DNA of 11,180 nucleotides from assembly GCA_903910215.1 (NCBI GenBank), contig CAIVYV010000038.1, positions 1 to 11,180 of the forward strand, written 5' to 3'. The DNA comes from an uncultured Pseudomonadota bacterium (GTDB lineage: Bacteria > Pseudomonadota > Gammaproteobacteria > Steroidobacterales > Steroidobacteraceae). Shown here one piece after another: positions 1 to 6,419 of the stretch. The translations under genes were made by a program, and so were the position numbers. The number at the start of each line of letters is the position of its first letter. Positions within the stretch are counted from its first letter, which is position 1. Below the pieces are notes generated by a model. It saw only the letters and a program-made list of their open reading frames with translations, was not told the origin of the DNA and ran no database searches.

Positions 1-1822
1 ATGCCAATCCGTAATAGGACCTGGTAATCCTCATGTCATCACTGAGCTTGTTTGATATTGAATTTGACTCCAGAAAATATCGCCTTGCGTCTTGAACACG
101 TCCATCTTCTAAAGAGAGCCAGCCTAGGAGCCAATAGCGATCTGCTCGAGTGGGCATTGACTCTTCCGATGAGCCGTCGTGAATAACTTCGGACGCAAGA
201 ACAGATCTGAGTCGATTGATCATAAGACTGTGTGCAGCGAGACGCGCTTCATCAACTCGCGCTGCGATTTCAATACGCGAGGCGGTATCTCCAGCTAAAA
301 CCTCCGCTCGTTTTTGTAATGCAGCTATGGCATTTGCATCATCACCGAATTTCAACCATACATTTGATATCGCAGCATAGATATCGGTTGCGAGAAATAT
401 GTCTTTTTCACCAGCGAGATTTAACTTCTCGGTCGCTTCATGAAGCAGATCCCGCACCGTCGCCTCGCGACCACCACGCAACTCTGGGTTGGCGCTCTCG
501 AACATATCGATCAAGAAGTCACGAGTGGCCGCGGCACGTTGAGACTCGGCAGTCGCTTTCGCGGCTTGATAAAACGCGATGCCAGACGATGCCAGAATCC
601 CAAGCGTGGCGACCGTCGCCAAAGATACGGCGAGGCGATTTCTCATAATGAACTTGCGTGCAATCACGAATGCGGACGGCGGAACAGCAAGAACGGGACG
701 GCCGTCGAGCCAACGCGCAAGGTCGGCGGCGAGCGCCTCGACGGAGGCATATCGAGCCGCAACATCGACAGCGAGGCTCTTCAAGATGACTGCGTCGAGA
801 TCTCCGCGAAGCTCGCTACTTAGCCGGACGCCGGAAAGTTGAAGATCGCCGGTACCCGACTCCGAGGCAACCCGACGACTCGGCGGCGTACTTACCCCTT
901 CCATAACCGCAAGCTCGACTTCGACACGACTCTTCGCGGACGCGGGGTAAGGCGATAACCCCGTAAGCAGTTCATGAAGGATCACGCCGAGCGAATAGAC
1001 ATCGGATACGAGCGTCAATCGCTCGCCACGCAACTGCTCCGGGCTCGCGTAACGTGGCGTAAGCGCCCTCGTCATCGTGATGACGTCAGCTTCGGCATCG
1101 GACTGGGTTTCCTCAACGAGCTTTGCGATGCCAAAGTCGAGTAGACGGACATCCCCGTTACGATTAACCAGGATATTTCCTGGCTTCAGATCACGGTGAA
1201 GCACAAGACGGGTATGTGCATACTGAACGGCGGCAAGAACCTGAATGAACAGTTCGACGCGACGGCGTGTATCGAGTTGATTCTCGTGACAGTAGCGGGT
1301 GATTCGAACACCCTCCACATACTCGATCGCGAGATAGGGACGCGCTTGTTCGTCGAGGCCTGCGTCATAGAGTCGTGCAATGTTGGGATGCTCGAGTGAC
1401 GCCAAGATATCCCGCTCTCGTTCCATCCGTTCCGACAAGTCGCTCGCCCAGACCATGCGTGGTAGTTTGAGTGCGACTCGACGCCGAGGCTTGCCATCAC
1501 TACGTTCTGCTAGCCAAACCGAACCCATCCCCCCGGTCCCCAGTTCTTCAATCACCCGGTACGGCCCGACAATATCGCCGGGCGAGAGCATCGCAGGCGG
1601 AGTCGTATCGGCTGAGACGACTGCGGGGCTCTCCAAAAACCCATCGCCCTCGATCCGCGCCTGCAGTTCAAGAAAGTGCCGTACGGTCTCCCGTAGATGG
1701 ACATGCGCTGCGGGCAAGTCGGAGAGCCAACGCCCCCGTTCAGACGCCGGGAGCAGCAATGCCTCATCGAGCATTTGGCTGATCGATCGCCATTGGGTAG
1801 CAAGCTTGTCGGTCTCGGACAT
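1..1822 (-). CDS. Transmembrane Ser/Thr protein kinase (Hanks type), 3' end outside window
   Basis: Open frame with no stop from the ATG at 1822 to the window edge; 607 residues are visible and the C-terminus is missing. It phosphorylates Ser/Thr on partner proteins, with the catalytic half in the cytoplasm. A helical N-terminal region (about 1-85) precedes the kinase domain (about 87-355). Visible motifs are the glycine loop GTGGMGSVW (from 95), the ATP lysine in RVALKL (K119), HRDLKPGN (H209, D211), DFG (229-231) and YASPEQL. One membrane helix follows at about 395-415 (LAVSLATVATLGILASSGIAF). Beyond it lies an extracytoplasmic helical stretch with the FLIDMFESANP segment typical of such kinases, probably the start of TPR-like repeats. 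The start is supported by AAGAAGG about 9 bases upstream. It lies 97 bases behind the ECF sigma gene on the same strand, so the two are probably co-transcribed. All catalytic residues are present, so an active kinase is likely; the signal it senses is unknown. Confidence 0.93.
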   Translation of the reverse strand, partial: MSETDKLATQWRSISQMLDEALLLPASERGRWLSDLPAAHVHLRETVRHFLELQARIEGDGFLESPAVVSADTTPPAMLSPGDIVGPYRVIEELGTGGMGSVWLAERSDGKPRRRVALKLPRMVWASDLSERMERERDILASLEHPNIARLYDAGLDEQARPYLAIEYVEGVRITRYCHENQLDTRRRVELFIQVLAAVQYAHTRLVLHRDLKPGNILVNRNGDVRLLDFGIAKLVEETQSDAEADVITMTRALTPRYASPEQLRGERLTLVSDVYSLGVILHELLTGLSPYPASAKSRVEVELAVMEGVSTPPSRRVASESGTGDLQLSGVRLSSELRGDLDAVILKSLAVDVAARYASVEALAADLARWLDGRPVLAVPPSAFVIARKFIMRNRLAVSLATVATLGILASSGIAFYQAAKATAESQRAAATRDFLIDMFESANPELRGGREATVRDLLHEATEKLNLAGEKDIFLATDIYAAISNVWLKFGDDANAIAALQKRAEVLAGDTASRIEIAARVDEARLAAHSLMINRLRSVLASEVIHDGSSEESMPTRADRYWLLGWLSLEDGRVQDARRYFLESNSISNKLSDDMRITRSYYGLA

Positions 1823-1919
1823 GGTACCTGCCCTTCTTACTAGTGCGTGCTACCGTACGTGAGCCGCTGGATTAAACGGACACGAGCACTTCCGCGCTGG
1901 AAGAATCGACAAGACGTTG

Positions 1920-2477
1920 CTAACGGATGGCTAATGCGGCAGCCAGATACAGCCGCGCTTTCTCCCAGTCTCGGCGGATTGTGCGATCGGTAAGACCCAG
2001 AATTTCACCGATCTGCTTTTCGGTCAGACCACCGAAGTAGCGCATCTCGACAACTTGAGCCAGGCGAGGCTCGAGCCGCGCAAGCTCCTTCAAAGCCTCA
2101 TGTACGTCAAGAACATCCACTTCTTCGAGAGCACGGTCTAGCGGGGCCTCTTCCGACAAGGAAGTGTGAAATACCTTCCCGCCGCGGCGTTCACGACGGC
2201 TGGACCGGATCATGTCGACGATCACGGACCTCATCGCCTGAGAGCAATACGCCAGAAAATGGTTTCGATCTGCCGGAGTAACTCGGTGCGTCTTGGCAAA
2301 TCGAAGATAGCAGTCGTTGACTACCCCTGCTGTATCGAGAAGCACATCGCTGGGATGCGTACGAAGACGTGATCTCGCAATTTGGCGAAGATCTTCGTAG
2401 AGCGCGTCAAAGACCGCATCGAGTGCACGGCTATCACCCTCGCGCGCACGACCAAGCAGTTCCGTGATGTCCCCCAT
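1920..2477 (-). CDS. ECF RNA polymerase sigma factor, kinase-associated type
   Basis: 185-residue sigma-70 family protein that directs RNA polymerase to specific promoters. Region 2 spans about 10-95 and includes DTAGVVNDCYLRF (48-60) and HFLAYCSQAMRSVIVDMIR. Region 4 covers about 125-180, with the helix-turn-helix LTEKQIGEILGLTDRTIRRD. It resembles the sigma-70 subfamily often encoded next to Ser/Thr kinases (the ECF43-like, TIGR02999-like type). No anti-sigma factor gene is adjacent; the next gene downstream is a transmembrane kinase. The acidic DAED-like segment of region 2.2 that binds RNA polymerase in ordinary ECF factors reads DTAG here. That replacement suggests phosphorylation control, as reported for the Vibrio EcfP/PknT pair; this is inference for the present protein. 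Upstream of the ATG there is only a weak ribosome site (GGGAAT). Confidence 0.92.
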   Translation of the reverse strand: MGDITELLGRAREGDSRALDAVFDALYEDLRQIARSRLRTHPSDVLLDTAGVVNDCYLRFAKTHRVTPADRNHFLAYCSQAMRSVIVDMIRSSRRERRGGKVFHTSLSEEAPLDRALEEVDVLDVHEALKELARLEPRLAQVVEMRYFGGLTEKQIGEILGLTDRTIRRDWEKARLYLAAALAIR

Positions 2478-2544
2478 ATTCCCGACATATACTTGGCAAG
2501 CAAAATACTCGCAAGGAAATACACGACGTAACCGGAGGGATTCG
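2478..2544. promoter_or_regulatory. Divergent intergenic promoter region, sigma factor / glpK
   Basis: These 67 bases separate two head-to-head genes and must hold start signals for both unless promoters lie inside the genes. Plus-strand candidates for a -10 box are TATACT at 2488-2493 and AATACT at 2504-2509; on the minus strand TATATG lies about 10 bases before the sigma ATG. None has a convincing -35 partner, so exact promoters cannot be assigned. One of them could be read by the sigma factor itself (autoregulation), which the sequence alone cannot show. Confidence 0.4.
2534..2539 (+). promoter_or_regulatory. Ribosome binding site fixing the glpK start
   Basis: GGAGGG ends 5 bases before the ATG at 2545. 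It is a strong Shine-Dalgarno match and favours 2545 over the in-frame ATG at 2464, which lies inside the divergent sigma gene and would add 27 residues unlike the family. Confidence 0.85.
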
Positions 2545-4041
2545 ATGGCTCGATGGGTACTCGCTCTTGATCAGGGAACCACTAGCTCGCGATCGATCCT
2601 ATTCGATCATGAAGCCCGTGTGATCGCTGTCGCCCAACGGGAGTTTCAGCAGTACTTTCCGTCATCAGGCTGGGTCGAACATGATGCCAACGAAATTTGG
2701 GTGACCCAAAGCCAAACGCTACTAGAAGCTCTGGATTCTGCGGGAGCTAGCGACGCCGATATCGCTGCGGTCGGCATCACCAATCAACGTGAAACCAGCG
2801 TTCTTTGGGATCGCAACACCGGTGAGCCCATCGGTCGAGCCATCGTCTGGCAAGACCGACGCACTGCGGATACTTGCCAAGCGCTGAAGTCGGCGGGTTT
2901 TGAAACTGAAGTCGCGCAGCGTACGGGACTATTACTCGATCCCTATTTCTCGGGAACCAAGTTGGCGTGGATGCTAGAGCACATACCCGGAGCCCGCCGC
3001 CGAGCAGAAAAAGGCGAATTGTGTTTCGGCACGATGGACTCGTGGCTGACCTGGAAGCTCTCGGACGGACGCCTTCACATCACCGACATCACTAATGCGA
3101 GTCGCACGTTATTGATGAATCTAAGTACCGGTGAGTGGGACCCGTGGATGCTGGACTTACTAAAAATCCCCTCGGCCTGCCTGCCACGGATCGTGCCGTC
3201 GTCATTTTCGCAGCTCGAGTCCATTCAACTTGGCGGTCGACGGCTCTCACTCGGCGCATTGGCTGGCGATCAACAAGCCGCGCTTTTCGGTCAAGCGTGC
3301 TTTCAGCCGGGCATGGCAAAGAACACTTACGGCACCGGCTGCTTCATGCTGATGCACACGGGAAAGCAGCCGCTGCGATCACGGCATCGACTGCTCTCGA
3401 CGACCGCATGCTCGAACCGCATCGGCCCAGATGCGACTCAATACGCGCTAGAAGGCAGCGTCTTCGTCGGAGGCGCCGTCGTGCAATGGCTTCGCGATGG
3501 GCTAGGCCTCGTCAAGAGCTCTGGTGAAATCGAAGCGCTCGCCAGCTCGGAACCTGACCATGGCGGTGTCTATGTAGTACCAGCCTTCACGGGACTGGGC
3601 AGCCCGCACTGGGATCCATTTGCAAGAGGGTCAATCATCGGCATCACGCGCGGTACGACCAAAGGACACATTGCTCGTGCAGCGCTCGAAGCGATTGCGT
3701 TCCAGAGTGCAGAACTGCTACTGGCAATGCAACAAGATGCCGAGCATCCGCTGCACGAGTTGCGCGTTGATGGCGGCGCGGCGAGAAACGACTTGTTGAT
3801 GCAGTTTCAAGCCGATCTACTCGGTGTACCCGTGATTCGACCAGCGGTAACGGAAACGACTGCACTCGGTGCCGCTTATCTTGCGGGAATTGCAGCCGGC
3901 TTTTGGGCCGACGAAAACGCCGTCACGGAACGCTGGAAAATAGACCGAGTCTTCGAGCCGCGCATGTCGCGTGATGCGGCTGCCGCTCGCATGACTGAGT
4001 GGGGCCGCGCCGTCGAGCGCTGCCTACATTGGGCGCAGTAA
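2545..4041 (+). CDS. glpK: Glycerol kinase
   Basis: FGGY-family cytoplasmic kinase that uses ATP to convert glycerol to sn-glycerol 3-phosphate; 498 residues, against 502 in E. coli. Visible motifs: phosphate loop DQGTTSSR (9-16), glycerol contacts NQRET (R82, E83), Y134 and GDQQAALFG (D242, Q243). Further along are MAKNTYGTGCFML, TGLGSPHWDPFARG and the C-terminal DGGAARNDLLMQFQADLLG. Compared with E. coli, two residues are missing just before D242. The GGKGG loop that binds fructose 1,6-bisphosphate there reads LGGRRLSLG, so that allosteric control is probably absent. The C-terminal segment that docks IIA-Glc in E. coli is also not recognisable. No glpF, glpD or glpR lies next to it, so it is an orphan here. 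Its 3' end is 2 bases from the convergent aroD stop. Confidence 0.96.
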   Translation: MARWVLALDQGTTSSRSILFDHEARVIAVAQREFQQYFPSSGWVEHDANEIWVTQSQTLLEALDSAGASDADIAAVGITNQRETSVLWDRNTGEPIGRAIVWQDRRTADTCQALKSAGFETEVAQRTGLLLDPYFSGTKLAWMLEHIPGARRRAEKGELCFGTMDSWLTWKLSDGRLHITDITNASRTLLMNLSTGEWDPWMLDLLKIPSACLPRIVPSSFSQLESIQLGGRRLSLGALAGDQQAALFGQACFQPGMAKNTYGTGCFMLMHTGKQPLRSRHRLLSTTACSNRIGPDATQYALEGSVFVGGAVVQWLRDGLGLVKSSGEIEALASSEPDHGGVYVVPAFTGLGSPHWDPFARGSIIGITRGTTKGHIARAALEAIAFQSAELLLAMQQDAEHPLHELRVDGGAARNDLLMQFQADLLGVPVIRPAVTETTALGAAYLAGIAAGFWADENAVTERWKIDRVFEPRMSRDAAAARMTEWGRAVERCLHWAQ

Positions 4042-4042
4042 G

Positions 4043-4061
4043 CTCAGCTGACTTGGCTGAG
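4043..4061. repeat. Small inverted repeat at the glpK/aroD junction
   Basis: CTCAGC (4043-4048) and GCTGAG (4056-4061) form a perfect 6-base stem with a 7-base loop, overlapping the last aroD codons and starting just after the glpK stop. It sits where a two-way terminator would be expected between convergent genes, but neither side has a T tract, so terminator function is doubtful. Confidence 0.35.
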
Positions 4062-4787
4062 AATCTCACGTAGCTCTTTAATGGGAAGTTGGCCAGGCGC
4101 CGACTCACCCGCTCCGGTCGCGAACGTCATTGCCGATCCAAAGACACCGCCGAATATTCGACTCATGACCCCGAGATAGCCCATCGAGATGCTGACAATC
4201 GGAATGGGCAGCGCCTGAGACATACGCTTCGTCACCGCTAATAAACGCAGCACGTCCTCAGGTGATTGAGGCATCACGGCGACTTTAGCCACATCAGCAC
4301 CGAGCTGATGTGCACGCGAGAACAACGACACCAGCGCATCGTCGTTCGGAGTGACTTTAAAGTCATGTGCAGACAGAATCACTCTTCCGCTGCGTGCATG
4401 CACCCTGCGTATCAGCTCACTCGTTAAACTGTCCGGCGAACGCATCTCGACGTCATGAAACTCAAAGGGCAGCTGATCTGCTGCTGCCAGACGAAGTGCC
4501 TCCACTGCCTGCGGCGAGAGGCTCAGTGGGTGCCCGCCCTCGGCGCTTGAACGCAGTGTGAAGATTAAAGGGATATCGCCAGTGATCTCGCGCAGAGCGC
4601 TCCCAGCGGCAACCACTAAATCAGGGGACTCAATGTCCGCAAAATGATCGACTCGCCACTCGATTACATCGGGGCGCTGAGGGACGACGGCGGCAGCATC
4701 CGCCAAAAGATTGGCACGAGTCTTCGCCACCAGCGGTACACAAATGAGAGGCAACCTTCCATGGTCGAACAAGGTATGCGGGCTCAT
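4044..4787 (-). CDS. aroD: 3-dehydroquinate dehydratase, type I
   Basis: 247 residues, the usual size for the type I (class I aldolase fold) enzyme. It dehydrates 3-dehydroquinate to 3-dehydroshikimate in the cytoplasm, the third step of the shikimate pathway. Visible active-site residues: EWRVDHF (E43, R45), TLRS (R79), the general base in SAHDF (H141), the Schiff-base lysine in ADVAKVAVMP (K168), MSRIFGGVFGSAMTF (R210) and the substrate lid APGQLPI (Q233). The ATG overlaps the stop of the preceding gene as ATGA (4784-4787), with GGGAG about 9 bases upstream, so translation is probably coupled. It is the last gene of a five-gene run. No other shikimate gene is nearby. It could be the housekeeping enzyme carried in an unrelated operon, or a catabolic (quinate-type) copy. 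Confidence 0.94.
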   Translation of the reverse strand: MSPHTLFDHGRLPLICVPLVAKTRANLLADAAAVVPQRPDVIEWRVDHFADIESPDLVVAAGSALREITGDIPLIFTLRSSAEGGHPLSLSPQAVEALRLAAADQLPFEFHDVEMRSPDSLTSELIRRVHARSGRVILSAHDFKVTPNDDALVSLFSRAHQLGADVAKVAVMPQSPEDVLRLLAVTKRMSQALPIPIVSISMGYLGVMSRIFGGVFGSAMTFATGAGESAPGQLPIKELREILSQVS

Positions 4788-5566
4788 GACTTCGGCTCCC
4801 GCGTCTTGCGACCAGACCGACCTGTCAGGTGGGTCTGATGAGAGTTCTCGAAGGGCTTGCCGTATACATCCTCGCCACGATGGTAGCGACGACCAACACC
4901 ATCGGGTCGCAGCACGTCTATATCGCTTCTCTCACGACCAAAATCGCGAGCGACTTGCTGCTCTTCAGCGATCTGCTCTGACGTAAATAGCTTCGTACCA
5001 TCAACCAGTTCGAACTTTTCTACAAAGCCACGCGGATAAGGAATGAATCCGGCAATGACATCACCCACTGCTATCTCGATCGGGAAGTTGGGTCGCGTGA
5101 CTTTCAAATTGAAGGTGAAGTCACGACGTAAATTATCGGTCTCGACCACTCCAGTCATATTCTGCAAACCATCGATGAAGTAATTGGGTGGCTGCATCGT
5201 CATCAAGCTGATATCGGGCGACGTTCGCAAAGCGAATGCAGCCTGAACCGTGACGATTCCGAGGCCGAAGTTCGAAACCATAGTTTGCAAACTAGCGAGG
5301 CGTTGCACTTCCTCGGTATCGTGAAAAGTCACAGTCGTATCAGCAGGGTCTGGCCCGCCATTCCATAAGAATGTGGCGCGCAGCAAAGACCTCATCGCAA
5401 AGCCATACTGATTGCCGATCACAAGCGGCAGACAGAAATAGGCATGGCGCGAAAACCATTCGCGTTTGTTGTCGCCCCGAAGATTGAAATACACCTCATC
5501 CTGACGACCGCGATAAAAATCGTCGTAAGGAATCGCCGCGATCGTATCTTCAGGGACTTTGATCAT
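4784..5566 (-). CDS. DUF6065-like protein of unknown function
   Basis: 260 residues with no signal peptide or membrane helix. The pattern matches my memory of the DUF6065 family: AYFCLPLVIGNQYG (42-55), WNGG (68-71), a conserved-looking SNFGLGIVT (98-106), FALRTSPDISLMTMQPPN (111-128), FTFNLKVTRPN (150-160), IPYPRGFVEKFE, and a C-terminal tail RRYHRGEDVYGKPF leading to HQTHL. No catalytic motif of a known enzyme class is recognisable and no function is established. The start is supported by GAGAGG 6 bases before the ATG; this ribosome site overlaps the TGA of the upstream oxygenase gene, 9 bases away. Its own stop overlaps the aroD start. Tight coupling to a 2OG oxygenase suggests a partner or substrate-presenting role, which is inference only. 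Confidence 0.8.
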   Translation of the reverse strand: MIKVPEDTIAAIPYDDFYRGRQDEVYFNLRGDNKREWFSRHAYFCLPLVIGNQYGFAMRSLLRATFLWNGGPDPADTTVTFHDTEEVQRLASLQTMVSNFGLGIVTVQAAFALRTSPDISLMTMQPPNYFIDGLQNMTGVVETDNLRRDFTFNLKVTRPNFPIEIAVGDVIAGFIPYPRGFVEKFELVDGTKLFTSEQIAEEQQVARDFGRERSDIDVLRPDGVGRRYHRGEDVYGKPFENSHQTHLTGRSGRKTREPKS

Positions 5567-5575
5567 TATCGCCTC

Positions 5576-6181
5576 TCAAAAGTCATAGCGCTTCGACTCA
5601 TCAAACGTGATGAACGAAGCAATCGTATGACGCATCCCCCCAGTAACTCGACGGACACCGTGCAGATAACGTAGCGTCCCAGGGAAAGTGATCAGGGTTC
5701 CGGGTAGTGGCTTCAGTTCGAGACTCAAATTTGGAAAGTAGATTTCCCCACCTTCGTAGTCGTCATTCAGGTAGATCACCGACGCAAAGTCACGCCACGG
5801 GAACGGGTGCGGAACGCCACCTGGATTCTCGCTGTCAGCATGGGGATGTAATTCATAGCCAGACGGCCAACGAGCAAAATTCACCAAATCCGCGAACAAG
5901 GGAGGCTGCGAGCCGAGATGCGCCTCAAGTGTGCTGTGGAGAGTTGTCACCACTCGATCACGGATATCCCGAAAAGACGCCAGTATCGATTGCTGCGCGA
6001 GACGATCCGGAGTCAAGGTTCGTCCACTCCAGTAGTCGGCGGTGAGATCAAACGACCCGAAGTCCGCGTGATCCGAGTTCAGAAAGGCGAGCAACTCTTG
6101 GCACTCATCATTCTGAAGAAAGTTCTCGACCCTCAACGGAAACACCGGCAGCGCGTCGATCGCGGCGCGGGACGCTCTCAT
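5576..6181 (-). CDS. 2OG-Fe(II) oxygenase, prolyl 4-hydroxylase-like
   Basis: 201-residue soluble dioxygenase of the P4Hc/2OG-Fe(II) superfamily. Such enzymes use Fe(II), O2 and 2-oxoglutarate to hydroxylate a substrate, releasing succinate and CO2. The full iron and cosubstrate set is visible: HPHADS gives H114 and D116, YLHG gives the distal H174, and R184 ten residues later is the expected 2-oxoglutarate carboxylate ligand. The double-stranded beta-helix core spans about 98-195 (FARWPSGYELHPHAD, FASVIYLNDDYEGGEIYFPN, LKPLPGTLITFPG). The N-terminus (FPLRVENFLQNDECQELLAFL) is the usual opening helix of this family. The start codon overlaps the stop of the upstream 78-residue gene (ATGA, 6178-6181) with only a weak GGGG ribosome site, implying coupled translation. 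The substrate is unknown: peptide, amino acid or small molecule are all possible. Confidence 0.92.
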   Translation of the reverse strand: MRASRAAIDALPVFPLRVENFLQNDECQELLAFLNSDHADFGSFDLTADYWSGRTLTPDRLAQQSILASFRDIRDRVVTTLHSTLEAHLGSQPPLFADLVNFARWPSGYELHPHADSENPGGVPHPFPWRDFASVIYLNDDYEGGEIYFPNLSLELKPLPGTLITFPGTLRYLHGVRRVTGGMRHTIASFITFDESKRYDF

Positions 6182-6414
6182 GACCCCGACTCTGGACTCG
6201 GCTCGACGCCCGGCACGGTCTCGCTCGCTGCGCCCTTGGCACGAATCTGCGCGACCTTCTCGGTCAACGCACGCTCCATCACTTCGAGCGCTGCACCTTC
6301 AGGCCATCCCAACTTAATCATTGCCTCAAGCAACGCTTCCGGAGTCTGTCCTGCCTCAGTCTGCGTGATGATCCAACGACGCAGTTCGGGGGTTACCTTC
6401 GCGTGAGTCCGCAT
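6178..6414 (-). CDS. Small helical protein coupled to the 2OG oxygenase
   Basis: 78 residues starting MRTHAKVTPELRRWI. Helical segments carry TPELRRWIITQTEAGQTP, EALLEAMIKLGW and PEGAALEVMERAL, followed by a low-complexity tail rich in E, S, P and G. A similar short helical segment is, to my recollection, found at the N-terminus of many gammaproteobacterial 2OG-Fe(II) oxygenases; here it is a separate gene overlapping the oxygenase start by ATGA. Starting at 6414 leaves 5 bases after the hydroxylase stop, with GGAG at 6423-6426, 8 bases upstream, inside the last codons of that gene. An in-frame ATG at 6507 would need 93 bases of overlap with the hydroxylase gene and has no support. Function unknown; an oxygenase accessory or substrate-binding module is a reasonable guess. 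Confidence 0.8.
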   Translation of the reverse strand: MRTHAKVTPELRRWIITQTEAGQTPEALLEAMIKLGWPEGAALEVMERALTEKVAQIRAKGAASETVPGVEPSPESGS

Positions 6415-6419
6415 ACAAG

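Noticed and set aside
232..842. Several overlapping plus-strand open frames of 87-138 codons
   Set aside because: They are shadows of the transmembrane kinase frame, which is open to the window edge and has recognisable kinase and membrane-helix sequence.
1380..1862. 160-codon plus-strand open frame
   Set aside because: It is opposite the kinase N-terminus, whose minus-strand frame carries the glycine loop and lysine motifs. The plus-strand translation is Ser/Arg/Pro-rich and shows no domain.
1823..1919. Possible separate promoter or terminator between the sigma and kinase genes
   Set aside because: No hairpin with a T tract and no convincing promoter boxes were seen; simple co-transcription explains the 97-base spacer.
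2464..2544. In-frame upstream ATG (2464) extending glpK by 27 residues
   Set aside because: It lies inside the divergent sigma gene, has no ribosome site, and the extra residues are unlike glycerol kinases; the ATG at 2545 has GGAGGG at proper spacing.
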